Assembly (NCBI GenBank): GCA_050951585.1
Contig: JBMNJI010000003.1
Location: forward strand, 62,001 to 126,000
Length of the DNA: 64,000 bases
From: UBA3937 sp050951585
Lineage (GTDB): Bacteria; Bacillota; Peptococcia; DRI-13; DTU073
Direction: 5' to 3'
Part shown: piece by piece, positions 33,529-42,587 of the stretch
Position numbering within the stretch: position 1 is the first letter of the stretch
Layout: each line of letters opens with the position of its first letter
Notes under the pieces: generated by a model
Database searches by the model: none
The model's input: only the letters and a program-made list of their open reading frames with translations
Told to the model about the DNA's origin: nothing
Position numbers and translations under genes: made by a program

Positions 33529-34593
33529 ATGCAAGGATTGGTGAGCAAGATTTTGTCAGCATATCCGACGGAACTGGGCCTTATGGACAAAACAGCCGAA
33601 AAAGAGGATGACCACTGGTTGGTAAAAGGAGCAGAACAAAGCTTTGCTTTATGGGAGTATCAAAAAAAACGGGAGAAATTGGCCCGGGCGATAGAATGGC
33701 AGGAATACTTAAGCAAACAGGGGTGCACGGGGATATTGCCGGTACAGAAAACAAAAGATGGAAAGTTATTTCTGGACCAGGGGGAGGGATATTATTATTT
33801 AACACCGTGGGGGGAAGGAACAACTGTTGACATGAGCAATAAAGCGACACTGCTGACCGTCGCGGAGGTGTTAGCAGCCATTCATGAAAAAAATGGGGGG
33901 CACAGGACTGAACATAATGGAGCACAAAATCAGCTAGCGGACCTTGTTAATAATGAGTATCCTCCAAAGGTCGCTCAACCCTTGAGCTGGATCACAGTGA
34001 GACAGGAGAGATTAGCCGAATTATGGCAGGCAAATCATTTATTGCAGGAAACAGGGGCCGGGAATGATTTTGAGCGTCTCTATCTGGAAAATTTCCCGGA
34101 TGTTTATCAGAGAGGACAGGAAGCTCTTGAAAAAATGGTGCTTGCCGGGGCGGAGCTGTTGCCAGACTCTGCAGAGGGAATACTGGTTGGCAATTTACGG
34201 GCGGAAAACTTCCGGCAGGTGAAGCAGGGCGTAGTGTTGTTAAGAACAACGCACTGGCGCACCGGACCGGTGATTGGTGATTTGGCACTGTTCTTAAAGA
34301 TGTATCTGCCTTTGCACAGATGGGATGATCAAATGGCCCGGGACATTATTGCGCATTATCAGGAGCGCTTGCCGTTATCCACTGGCGAGAAGTATTTCCT
34401 GCTGGCTTTTTTGGCTTTTCCGAACCGTTTTTTACTTTACACACAGCAATATTTCGGTGAGGAGCAAAATTGTGCCGCTCACATTGCCGGGCTTACGGAG
34501 AAGATGGAAAATTTCCTGTATGAACTGGCGTGGCAAGAACAGTGCCTGGATATTTTGGAGCAGTGGTTGTGGGGAGAAATGAGCGGCGAGTAA
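33529..34593 (+). CDS. CotS/YutH-like spore coat kinase-fold protein
   Basis: A 354-residue protein with the divergent protein-kinase-like fold of CotS/CotI/YutH: LWEYQKKREKLARAIEWQEY, LTPWGEGTTVDMSNKATLLT, LAAIHEKNGG, then the catalytic-loop region GILVGNLRAENFRQVKQGVV where canonical kinases have HGD...N. The usual HGDL is replaced by VGNL, so it is probably non-catalytic or altered. Spore coat association is inferred from the family and from its place two genes upstream of spoIIE. ATG 33529 follows GGGGAGG at a somewhat long spacing. Confidence 0.7.
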   Translation: MQGLVSKILSAYPTELGLMDKTAEKEDDHWLVKGAEQSFALWEYQKKREKLARAIEWQEYLSKQGCTGILPVQKTKDGKLFLDQGEGYYYLTPWGEGTTVDMSNKATLLTVAEVLAAIHEKNGGHRTEHNGAQNQLADLVNNEYPPKVAQPLSWITVRQERLAELWQANHLLQETGAGNDFERLYLENFPDVYQRGQEALEKMVLAGAELLPDSAEGILVGNLRAENFRQVKQGVVLLRTTHWRTGPVIGDLALFLKMYLPLHRWDDQMARDIIAHYQERLPLSTGEKYFLLAFLAFPNRFLLYTQQYFGEEQNCAAHIAGLTEKMENFLYELAWQEQCLDILEQWLWGEMSGE

Positions 34594-34608
34594 AAGGAGG
34601 TGCAGCGC

Positions 34609-35865
34609 ATGCGGGAGGGATTAGAGATTAAAAAGGAGCAGGTGCTGATCCCGGAAAAGCGTACTTACCCCTGGCAGATTCTGGAGGCCGACCATGAAAG
34701 CTGGGTGATTTTAAGGTGGCGGGAGAAGGTCAGCAAGAGGCCCATTGAACAGCTTGGCCAGGTGCGGCTGGAGGATTTTGAGGGGAAAATGAGCTACGAG
34801 GATGGGGAGAAGAGGTATTTTTCCGGAGCGATTGCTTTTACAATCACTTACCGGGTTAGCCCTACGGGGCGAAAGCCATATGTGGTGAACGAGCCCTGGC
34901 GGGAAGAAAGTACTTGTGAGGAATTTTTCATGAAACAAGCACAAAGTCCTTTGGGGGGTGGACGCAAGAGGGAAGATGAGCAGAAGGACAATCCGCAGGC
35001 CGAGGCCTCCGTTTCATCTTCATTTCCGTCGTTATTGCTAAGCAGTGAGGATTTACGCCGATGGGAAGAGAGTGAGGATAAAGATGAAAGTGAACATGAG
35101 CATGAACATGAAGATGAAGAGAAGAAGGTTTGGCTGGTGCAGTCTCCCTGGCGTTGCTGGTTTAGGGGGAATTATGCCGCCGGCGGAATACCGGTGCCGG
35201 AATGTGTGAAGGTCCATGTCGCTCAGGTTGGGCTATATACCTTGTTACTGGAAGCAGTTATTAAGCTGGAGCCGCAGTCGGGAGAGGACATGGAAAAGCA
35301 GGCAGGGGACGGCATGGAAAAGCAAGGGGCGGACCAGCACAGAGAAATAAAGCAGGAATTTACGCATAAATATCTCTTGCGGCTTCAGGATTCCCCTCCT
35401 GCAGAAGTATTGGGCGTAGCGGTCGAGAGGGCCTTTCCGCGCATCAGTTATCAGCTGAAAGAGAAAATGTTGGGCGAAAGCTTTTTGCAAAAACTATCGC
35501 TGCTCTATATAAAGGCTCGGGAAGGTGGGGAGCGGTTTACGATTGCGTCAAATATTACGGAGCAGAAATTATTGTTTGCCGGTTTCAGCGAGCCGGTTTA
35601 TCCGCTCGTACAGTCTAAAAGGGTGAAATCCGCAGTGGTTCCGGTCGGGGCGCAAAGCTGGTATTATTGGGAAACAGAGGTTTACAGCCTGGCTACAGAG
35701 TTGCCTGAAAAACAGGCCCCAGAGGAAATCAAGGCGGTCAATGCTGTGGTCGGTGCGACAGTCTATGCTTTACCGAAAAGGGGTAGGCCTGGTGAAAGAT
35801 GGCTAAAAAAAGGGGAAGGGCGTGGCGCAGAGAAGACAAAAACACTTATCACCATAAAAATTTGA
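34609..35865 (+). CDS. unknown 418-residue protein upstream of spoIIE
   Basis: I do not recognise this protein. It starts with ATG 34609, eight bases after AAGGAGG, and is coupled to the CotS-like gene (15 bp gap). No signal peptide. Residues about 35-105 and 185-290 look like two related beta-rich segments (PWQILEADHESWVILRWREK; RKPYVVNEPWREESTCEEFF; SPWRCWFRGNYAAGGIPVPE). Between them is an acidic, histidine-rich stretch (ESEDKDESEHEHEHEDEE, about 160-177). A short internal duplication (GEDMEKQAGDGMEKQ) lies near 225. The C-terminus is basic. Context suggests a spore coat or cortex role, which is inference. Confidence 0.6.
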   Translation: MREGLEIKKEQVLIPEKRTYPWQILEADHESWVILRWREKVSKRPIEQLGQVRLEDFEGKMSYEDGEKRYFSGAIAFTITYRVSPTGRKPYVVNEPWREESTCEEFFMKQAQSPLGGGRKREDEQKDNPQAEASVSSSFPSLLLSSEDLRRWEESEDKDESEHEHEHEDEEKKVWLVQSPWRCWFRGNYAAGGIPVPECVKVHVAQVGLYTLLLEAVIKLEPQSGEDMEKQAGDGMEKQGADQHREIKQEFTHKYLLRLQDSPPAEVLGVAVERAFPRISYQLKEKMLGESFLQKLSLLYIKAREGGERFTIASNITEQKLLFAGFSEPVYPLVQSKRVKSAVVPVGAQSWYYWETEVYSLATELPEKQAPEEIKAVNAVVGATVYALPKRGRPGERWLKKGEGRGAEKTKTLITIKI

Positions 35866-35868
35866 AAA

Positions 35869-35934
35869 GTGTCGGAAAAAACTCAGATTCCCGGACACGA
35901 AACGGCAAAATTTTCCAGTACGCTGTTTTATAAT
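35869..35934 (+). promoter_or_regulatory. spoIIE promoter region with Spo0A-box-like dyad
   Basis: TATAAT at 35929-35934 has no good -35 partner, as expected for an activator-dependent promoter. Upstream, GTGTCGGAA (35869-35877) and TTCCCGGACAC (35888-35898) form an imperfect inverted repeat; TGTCGGA is one mismatch from the Spo0A box TGTCGAA. spoIIE is Spo0A-activated in B. subtilis. Suggestive only. Confidence 0.4.
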
Positions 35935-35969
35935 GATGATAGTTCTTCTAATGCTAAGGGGGTCTTCTC

Positions 35970-38369
35970 ATGTTGAAAGTATTGTCACGTTTTTCCTGGC
36001 CAATGATGCTCGGGCAGCTGCGCCTTAATCTGTTGGATTATGCTTTTCTTTTGCCGCTTGGGGCTTCCTTACTGGGTGTTTTGCTGGCGCGCGCAGTTGT
36101 GATGGGACAATTATACCCTTATGGCATTAGCTATTTAGCCGGGATATGTATCGGTAAGCCTGAATGGAAGAAGTTTGCCCTTTTAGGTGTGCTGGCGGGA
36201 ACAATAATCACGGTGCAAGGGCTTCCTTTACTGGGTTATTTAGCGAGCATCGCTATTTTATATAGTGTTTTTGTCTGTTACAAAAAGGACAGTTTGCACT
36301 GGCTCATTGTTCCAAGCCTCATTTTCGGGATTCATTTGCTGTGCCGGGGCAGTGTTGTTTTTTTTACCGGGGGCGAGCCGTATTTATGGGTGGCGATTCT
36401 TTTTGAGTGTATTTTCATTGCGATTTTGTCAATGGTTGTGAATACGGGAATTCAGGCGTGTGAAAAGATTAAAAGCGGGGCAATGATCCTGCCCGAAGAA
36501 AGGACAAGCCTGGGGTTGGTTGTCCTGGGCATTTTAGCCGGAATTGCGGGTTTTTCTCTTTTCGGCTGTGGTCTACAGAGTATTGTGAGCCGGTGGCTTG
36601 TTTTATGGGGTGCTTTTTTGGGCGGACCGGGTGGCGGAGCGGCAGTCGGGGCGGCGGTTGGACTTGCCCCCAGCATTCAGGGAAATGTAACGTTGGGGCC
36701 GGTTGCTTTTTATGCCTTAGCCGGTTTGCTGGGTGGTATTTTTTGCAGTTTTCGCAAAAGCGGGGTGGTGATTGGTTTTGCGCTGGCCAATTTGTTATTG
36801 TCCTTCTTTTTTACGGAAGATCTGGCGATTATCGCTTCATTAAAGGAAACAGGAGTAGCGGTAGTACTTTTTTTAATCACGAATATCCCTTTTTCCTTAG
36901 AAACAAGAATTGCCAAAGAACAAATGGCCGCGGGAAACGCTGCTGCCGGGGTAAATCTCTATTACGCCGAGCGACTGGGTAAAATTGCCGGAATATTTTA
37001 CGAGTTGGAAAAAGTCTTTGACTATGCACCGGAGAGCCAGGCAGATAAAGAAAACTTAAAAGAGTTGTTTGATAAAGCCACCAGTCAGGTTTGCAACGGG
37101 TGCAGTCTGAAACGGATCTGCTGGGAACAGGACTTTTATAAAACATACCAGGCTTTTTTGGAGGTGAGCGAGAAACTGGGGGCAGGGGTTGTCGTGGCGG
37201 AAAAGGATTTTGGGATTGAACTGAAAAGGAGATGTATGCGGCTCAGGGAGCTAAGTGTAGCCCTTAATGCGCAATATGAAGGATTTAAGCTGGTTCGTAA
37301 ATATGAAAAACGCCTTGAGGTGTGCCATGGGCTAGTGAACCGGCAGTTAATCGGTTTGGCCAGAATGATTGAGGATTTCGCGGGAGAAATAAAAAAGGAA
37401 ATCAAGGAGGATGAAAGTACCGAAGAATTAATCAGGAGCAAGATGGCGGAGAAAGGCTTTACCATTGCCGCGGTGCGTGTCCTGGAACTGCCTCAAGGAG
37501 AGAAAGAGATCCAGATCATGCAAAGGCCTTGTGAGAAGGAAAATTGGTGTTCCGCCATGATTGCTCCCAATCTTTCGCAGATTATGGACCGCACTTATAT
37601 CGTCAAAAATAAGCATTGCGGTGAGATTACTGGTTATTCAGGCGGGTCAGGCTCAGGGGGGGCCGGTTTTGGCTGTTGTGCTTTTTCGTTAGTGCCCAGC
37701 CGGACTTTGGCGGTTAAGGTAGGACAAGCACAGTGCCCCAAGGAGGGGATTACTGTTTCGGGCGATATTTGTTCGGCACTCACGTTACCACACCATCAGT
37801 TCGCTTTAATCATGTGCGATGGAATGGGGGTAGGTGCCGATGCTTATGCGGAGAGCAGTGCGGCGGTCAATATGCTGGAAAAGCTCTTATTAGCCGGCTT
37901 TTCACCGCAGGTGGCGATCAGAACAGTAAATACGGCGTTGTTATTAAAAACGCCGCTGGAGAGATTTGTGGCCCTGGATTTAGTGGTGGTGGACCAAATT
38001 ACCGGACAATGTGATTTTATCAAGATTGGCGGGGTTCCTTCCCTGCTTTGCACGGAGAATGGCTTGAAGGTTGTCAAATCTTCTTCACCGCCGGTGGGAA
38101 TTTTCGAAGAAGTGCAGCCGCAAATTTTTCGACATATGCTTAAACCGCAGAACAGTATCATCATGATGAGTGACGGAATCTGGGACAGTCTTGACAGTGT
38201 GGACGGACCGGAAGGCTGGCTTGAGGATCTTTTGGCGCAGGTAGAAAGCAATGATCCCCAGACATTAGCCGATTCGCTTCTTTATATCGCGAAAAAGGCG
38301 GCCGGCAATCAGGCCCCTGATGATATGTGCGTGCTGGTCGCCTGTTTTGAGCAGAATAATATTGCCTAG
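35970..38369 (+). CDS. spoIIE: stage II sporulation protein E phosphatase
   Basis: Membrane-bound PP2C phosphatase that dephosphorylates SpoIIAA-P to release SigF in the forespore and binds FtsZ at the polar septum. The 799 residues divide as expected: about ten membrane helices (20-310), a central regulatory region with a four-cysteine cluster (CNGCSLKRICWEQ near 373) and the C-terminal PP2C domain with metal-binding aspartates in IMCDGMGVGADAY (D617) and IMMSDGIWDS (D735). Start ATG 35970 follows AAGGGGG. A terminator follows. It marks the resumption of Bacillus-like order after the accessory island. Confidence 0.97.
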   Translation: MLKVLSRFSWPMMLGQLRLNLLDYAFLLPLGASLLGVLLARAVVMGQLYPYGISYLAGICIGKPEWKKFALLGVLAGTIITVQGLPLLGYLASIAILYSVFVCYKKDSLHWLIVPSLIFGIHLLCRGSVVFFTGGEPYLWVAILFECIFIAILSMVVNTGIQACEKIKSGAMILPEERTSLGLVVLGILAGIAGFSLFGCGLQSIVSRWLVLWGAFLGGPGGGAAVGAAVGLAPSIQGNVTLGPVAFYALAGLLGGIFCSFRKSGVVIGFALANLLLSFFFTEDLAIIASLKETGVAVVLFLITNIPFSLETRIAKEQMAAGNAAAGVNLYYAERLGKIAGIFYELEKVFDYAPESQADKENLKELFDKATSQVCNGCSLKRICWEQDFYKTYQAFLEVSEKLGAGVVVAEKDFGIELKRRCMRLRELSVALNAQYEGFKLVRKYEKRLEVCHGLVNRQLIGLARMIEDFAGEIKKEIKEDESTEELIRSKMAEKGFTIAAVRVLELPQGEKEIQIMQRPCEKENWCSAMIAPNLSQIMDRTYIVKNKHCGEITGYSGGSGSGGAGFGCCAFSLVPSRTLAVKVGQAQCPKEGITVSGDICSALTLPHHQFALIMCDGMGVGADAYAESSAAVNMLEKLLLAGFSPQVAIRTVNTALLLKTPLERFVALDLVVVDQITGQCDFIKIGGVPSLLCTENGLKVVKSSSPPVGIFEEVQPQIFRHMLKPQNSIIMMSDGIWDSLDSVDGPEGWLEDLLAQVESNDPQTLADSLLYIAKKAAGNQAPDDMCVLVACFEQNNIA

Positions 38370-38403
38370 CTGATCCCCCCTCTAGTCTTCCTCATTATCT
38401 TGG

Positions 38404-38440
38404 AAAAGAGATTCCTTTTTGCAGGAGTCTCTTTTTCTTT
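38404..38440 (+). terminator. terminator of spoIIE
   Basis: Stem AAAGAGA-t-TCCT / AGGA-g-TCTCTTT with one internal mismatch, then TTTTCTTT. Confidence 0.75.
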
Positions 38441-38559
38441 GGAGAAAATGTATAAGGAAGCAGGTTAAGGCAAAAGGATAGAGGGTAACAAGATCCTGCG
38501 GAAAAAGAGAGAGGGCCAAATGCCTTTTTGGAAAAATGCAGGGAAAAGGATATTTGTAA

Positions 38560-40053
38560 ATGGATAATATCGTAAGAAAGTTTAAAGAGACGATAATTAA
38601 ATACGAGATGATTAAGCCGGGAGATCTAGTAATCGCCGGAGTATCCGGTGGGCCTGATTCCTTGGCTTTATTGCATCTTCTGCGCGCGTTAAGGAATGAT
38701 TTGGCTTTTCGGGTGCATGTAGCTCATGTGGATCATTGTTTGCGGGGCAGGCAGGCGGAGGATGAGGCCTGCTGGGTGCGGGAGAAAGCAGAGGAGTGGG
38801 GCTTTGCCTGCACGGTGACGAAGATTGATGTGCCGGCAATTGCCCGGGAAAAGGGACTGTCTTTTGAAGAGGCGGGGCATTTTGTGCGCCGGAGTTTTTT
38901 TCTGGACTTACAGCAGAAAATCGGGGCGCAAAAGATCGCCTTGGGGCATCAAGCTGATGACCAGGCCGAAACGCTTTTGATGCATTTTTTAGTGGGGACA
39001 GGACTGGAGGGGTTACGGGGGATTGTGCCCGTCGATTTGCCTTTCATTCGGCCGCTACTTTTTTTAACGAGGGCCGAGGTGGAGCTTTATTGTCAGAAAA
39101 ACGGGTTGCTCCCGCGGCGGGATCCGAGCAATGAAGACGATGCTTATTTACGGAACCGGATTCGCAATCAAGTCATTCCCTGGTTAGAGGAGAAGGTAAA
39201 TCCGAATCTGGTGGCGACTTTAAATCGAACTGCCCAGATCATCCAGCAAGATGAGGATTATTTGCAGCAGGAAATGACTAAACTGGTGCCACGATTTTTC
39301 AGTTCGAAGGATCATAGCGGAAGCTGTTTGCATTTGGAGGGCTGGGATACGCTACATCAGAGTATGCAGCGGCGCTTGATTCGTTACACTTATCAAAGTC
39401 TTTGCCCCGGAGGTGCCTGGACGGAAAAAGAGGAAACAGGGCCAAGGCAAGGGTTGGCTTTTTTCCATGTTGAGGCGGTAAGGGAGTTAGCGCAAAGCAA
39501 GGAAACAGGAAAAGTACTGCATTTACCCGGGGCGGTTCGCGCCGAAAAGGGATATGGAATGGTTCTTTTTTATCATCAGGATGACCGCGCGGAGACCGGT
39601 AAAGAGGGAGTGGAGATAGAAGCACGTTCTTTACCGATTCCGGGGGAATTATTCATTCCGGAGACAGGACAGCGGATTGTGACGGAACTGGTAAATGAGA
39701 TCAAGCCGCATGCTCAGACGGTTTATTGGCCGTACGAAGAGAAAAAAGAAAAAGCTTTGCCGAAAATAGTTGTTCGTTCGCGAAAGCCCGGGGATAAAAT
39801 TACCCTCACCGGCATGGTTGGGACAAAGAGATTAAAGACCTTGTTTAATGAAAAAAAAGTACCCGTTGGTCTGCGTGACAGGATTTTATTGATTTGTGTG
39901 GAAAATAATATTGTCTGGATCCCTCAATTAAATATTCGCAGTAAAAAACTCGTTGCCGGTACAGGGCAAGGCTTAAGAGAAGGAGAAGGACAAGGACAAG
40001 GACAAGGACGATATATCGCCATAACATTTTGCGGGCCGACAACTGAGATCTGA
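38560..40053 (+). CDS. tilS: tRNA(Ile)-lysidine synthetase
   Basis: Modifies C34 of the CAU-anticodon tRNA-Ile to lysidine, essential for AUA decoding. N-terminal PP-loop ATPase: VIAGVSGGPDSLALLHLL with SGGPDS at residues 29-34; HVDHCLRG and GHQADDQAETLLMHFL follow; the central domain starts DPSNEDDAYLRNRIRN. The C-terminal TilS domain has KPGDKITLTGMVGTKRLKTL. Length 497. Just before the end is a low-complexity Gly-Gln run encoded by GGACAA repeats (39980-40010), an unusual tail. In B. subtilis hprT lies between tilS and ftsH; here it is absent. Confidence 0.96.
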   Translation: MDNIVRKFKETIIKYEMIKPGDLVIAGVSGGPDSLALLHLLRALRNDLAFRVHVAHVDHCLRGRQAEDEACWVREKAEEWGFACTVTKIDVPAIAREKGLSFEEAGHFVRRSFFLDLQQKIGAQKIALGHQADDQAETLLMHFLVGTGLEGLRGIVPVDLPFIRPLLFLTRAEVELYCQKNGLLPRRDPSNEDDAYLRNRIRNQVIPWLEEKVNPNLVATLNRTAQIIQQDEDYLQQEMTKLVPRFFSSKDHSGSCLHLEGWDTLHQSMQRRLIRYTYQSLCPGGAWTEKEETGPRQGLAFFHVEAVRELAQSKETGKVLHLPGAVRAEKGYGMVLFYHQDDRAETGKEGVEIEARSLPIPGELFIPETGQRIVTELVNEIKPHAQTVYWPYEEKKEKALPKIVVRSRKPGDKITLTGMVGTKRLKTLFNEKKVPVGLRDRILLICVENNIVWIPQLNIRSKKLVAGTGQGLREGEGQGQGQGRYIAITFCGPTTEI

Positions 40054-40056
40054 GCA

Positions 40057-40080
40057 TTACTGTACAAGTCATTACAGTAA
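40057..40080. promoter_or_regulatory. inverted repeat upstream of ftsH
   Basis: TTACTGT / ACAGTAA (7 bp each, 10 apart), followed at 40097-40117 by a partial direct repeat (CATTACTGGACAAGGCGTGA). Possible operator or decayed terminator for tilS; weak. Confidence 0.25.
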
Positions 40081-40122
40081 GAGGCGTGAAAATGTCATTA
40101 CTGGACAAGGCGTGAGAATAAT

Positions 40123-40151
40123 TTGAAAAAAAGTATGTAATGTGTTAAAGT
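40123..40151 (+). promoter_or_regulatory. SigA-type promoter of ftsH
   Basis: TTGAAA (40123-40128), 17 bp, TAAAGT (40146-40151), 52 bp before the start codon. Confidence 0.6.
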
Positions 40152-40203
40152 ATATAGGTTACCACTATATGAAAAGAAAAAGAAGAGTGGAAGGAGGAAC
40201 CAT

Positions 40204-42183
40204 GTGAACCGGATTTTAAAAAATGTGGCGATTTATTTGCTGATTGTAATGGTTGCCTTTTCGATTTTTCGACAGATAAGTGATGCCCCCCCGAAAGAAG
40301 ATCCTTTTAACGGGAATTATACAGCGTTTTATAAAGCGTTGGAAAAAGGGGAAATTAAAAAAATTACGATAATTGAAGAGGAAGATACCCGTACAATAAC
40401 GGGAACCTTGGATAATGCCAAGCAATTCGAAATTGTCGGGTCCTCTAATGATGAAGATCTCATCAAATTGATTAAATCAAAGGAAGATATTCTTTTTGAG
40501 ATCAAGCCTGCTCCCAAACCCAGTTTCTGGACCAATTTGCTGACCTCATTTTTACCGATCATTTTGCTTATTGCGTTTATGTTCTTCATGATGCAACAGA
40601 CACAAGGCGGGGGAAGCCGCGTCATGCAGTTTGGCAAGAGCAGGGCGCGCCTCCAGAATGATGAGAAGAAAAAGACCACTTTTGCTGATGTGGCCGGTGC
40701 CGATGAGGTAAAGGAAGAGCTGGAGGAGGTTGTGGAGTTCTTAAAGCATCCCAAAAAGTTTACGGAGTTAGGAGCGAAAATTCCTAAGGGTGTACTTCTT
40801 TTTGGGCCTCCCGGTACAGGGAAAACCCTCTTAGCGAAGGCTGTGGCCGGTGAAGCGGGTGTGCCGTTTTTTAGTATCAGTGGTTCGGATTTTGTGGAGA
40901 TGTTTGTTGGTGTCGGAGCTTCCAGGGTTAGAGACCTTTTCGATACGGCCAAAAAGAATGCCCCCTGTATTGTCTTTATTGATGAAATTGATGCCGTCGG
41001 GCGTCATCGTGGTGCCGGACTGGGCGGTGGGCATGATGAAAGAGAACAGACTCTCAATCAGTTGCTGGTGGAAATGGATGGTTTTAGCGATAATGAAGGG
41101 ATTATCGTCATGGCGGCAACAAACAGACCGGATATTTTGGATCCGGCGCTTTTACGGCCCGGGCGTTTTGACCGGCAGATTGTCGTGGATATACCCGACG
41201 TGAAAGGACGCAGGGAGATTTTAGCAGTTCATTCCAAGGGTAAACCGCTGGCCGATGATGTTAATCTGGAAATACTGGCGCGCCGGACACCGGGTTTCAC
41301 CGGAGCCGATCTGGCCAACCTTTTTAATGAAGCGGCCCTGTTAGCGGCCAGACGTGATCATAAGAAGATCACCATGGATGAATTAGAGGATTCGATTGAA
41401 AGAGTGATTGCCGGCCCTGAGAAGAAGGCGCGGACCATTAGCGATTTCGAAAAGAAGCTTGTTTCTTATCACGAAGCCGGGCATGGTTTGGTAGCCGCAC
41501 TTTTACCGCATACCGACCCCCTTCATAAGATTTCGATTATCCCGAGAGGCCGGGCGGGTGGTTATACGTTGCTGCTGCCGAAGGAAGACCGTAATTATAT
41601 GACCAAGTCTCATTTGCTCAATCAGGTGACGATGCTTTTAGGCGGCAGAATGGCTGAAAAAATTGTGCTGAATGAAGTAAGCACCGGAGCCCAGAATGAT
41701 CTGGAAAGGGCGACGGAGCTAGTCAGAAAAATGATCACGGAATATGGCATGTCTGATGAATTAGGACCCCTTACTTTTGGGCGGAAACAGGAACAGGTCT
41801 TTTTGGGACGGGATATTTCCCGTGACCGGAATTACTCCGAAGCGGTGGCCTACTCCATTGATAAAGAGGCCCGCCGGATTATTGATACTTGCTACAAAGA
41901 GGCCGAGAAATTGCTGAAGGATCATTTGGATGCCTTGCACTTAATTGCCGAGACCCTCATGGAAAAGGAAACAATTGATGCTGAGGAATTCGCTGAATTA
42001 TTGAAGCAATGCGGCTTAGGCAAGCCGGAAGCGGAAGAGAAAGACGAAAAAAAACCGGGAGAAAATGCGGAAGAAACACAGAATGCGCAAAATGAAGAGC
42101 CAAAAGAAGCTCCTGCAAATGTTCCTGATGCCGAAGACGCTAAGGCAGAAGCTCCTCAGGGAGAAGACAGAGAGCATAATTAA
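40204..42183 (+). CDS. ftsH: ATP-dependent zinc metalloprotease FtsH
   Basis: Membrane-anchored AAA+ protease that degrades misfolded membrane proteins and regulators such as Spo0E. Two membrane helices (about 9-25 and 108-128) flank the extracytoplasmic domain. Walker A GPPGTGKT at 201-208, Walker B CIVFIDEIDAVG, pore motif MFVGVGASRVRDLF, arginine finger region RPGRFDRQIVVDIPD and zinc site HEAGH at 423-427. A low-complexity Glu/Ala/Lys tail (about 610-659) is typical of Firmicutes. GTG 40204 follows GGAAGGAGG; the overlapping ATG 40202 hits an immediate stop. Confidence 0.98.
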   Translation: MNRILKNVAIYLLIVMVAFSIFRQISDAPPKEDPFNGNYTAFYKALEKGEIKKITIIEEEDTRTITGTLDNAKQFEIVGSSNDEDLIKLIKSKEDILFEIKPAPKPSFWTNLLTSFLPIILLIAFMFFMMQQTQGGGSRVMQFGKSRARLQNDEKKKTTFADVAGADEVKEELEEVVEFLKHPKKFTELGAKIPKGVLLFGPPGTGKTLLAKAVAGEAGVPFFSISGSDFVEMFVGVGASRVRDLFDTAKKNAPCIVFIDEIDAVGRHRGAGLGGGHDEREQTLNQLLVEMDGFSDNEGIIVMAATNRPDILDPALLRPGRFDRQIVVDIPDVKGRREILAVHSKGKPLADDVNLEILARRTPGFTGADLANLFNEAALLAARRDHKKITMDELEDSIERVIAGPEKKARTISDFEKKLVSYHEAGHGLVAALLPHTDPLHKISIIPRGRAGGYTLLLPKEDRNYMTKSHLLNQVTMLLGGRMAEKIVLNEVSTGAQNDLERATELVRKMITEYGMSDELGPLTFGRKQEQVFLGRDISRDRNYSEAVAYSIDKEARRIIDTCYKEAEKLLKDHLDALHLIAETLMEKETIDAEEFAELLKQCGLGKPEAEEKDEKKPGENAEETQNAQNEEPKEAPANVPDAEDAKAEAPQGEDREHN

Positions 42184-42208
42184 GATAACGGAAAAGGAAA
42201 AAATAAAG

Positions 42209-42245
42209 GAGCCCCCTGCCAGAGAGGTATGATGGCAGGGGGTTC
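42209..42245 (+). terminator. probable terminator of ftsH
   Basis: 10-bp G/C stem CCCCCTGCCA / TGGCAGGGGG extended by GAG/TTC-type pairs; the T-run (42258 on) is displaced, so efficiency is uncertain. Confidence 0.6.
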
Positions 42246-42337
42246 TGCTGTGATGTAATTTTTTTTACTTGAAATAGTCGCCCGAATATTTTATATTTAA
42301 AATATTCTTTATGATAGTAAAAGGCGGAGGGGTAAAT

Positions 42338-42559
42338 ATGAATCCAAAAACAAAGTACCTGTTAATAAGTTTACTGGTATTAATCATAGGATGTTCACCG
42401 GTTGCGGTATATGCTGACACGAATACTACCGCAAAATATGATCCGTATAAGCTGGTGCCATGGGATAAGATTGCTCTTATTTTTGATATTTCGGAAAGCA
42501 TGGGCATCCCGATAGTAGCATTCGGAGAAAGAGAAGGATATAATACTGTCAAAAGCTAA
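42338..42559 (+). CDS. short exported protein, possibly truncated VWA-domain protein
   Basis: 73 residues from ATG 42338, which has a good GGAGGGG ribosome site. Signal peptide with YLLISLLVLIIGCSPVAVYA (possible lipobox IIGC). After about 35 residues comes WDKIALIFDISESMGIPI, in which DISES matches the DxSxS MIDAS motif at the start of von Willebrand A domains. The frame then stops 20 residues later, too early for a VWA domain. It may be the stump of a larger surface protein, or a small exported protein that merely resembles one. Confidence 0.5.
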   Translation: MNPKTKYLLISLLVLIIGCSPVAVYADTNTTAKYDPYKLVPWDKIALIFDISESMGIPIVAFGEREGYNTVKS

Positions 42560-42587
42560 TTATTTTGTTATATAGGTGGTGGATGGG

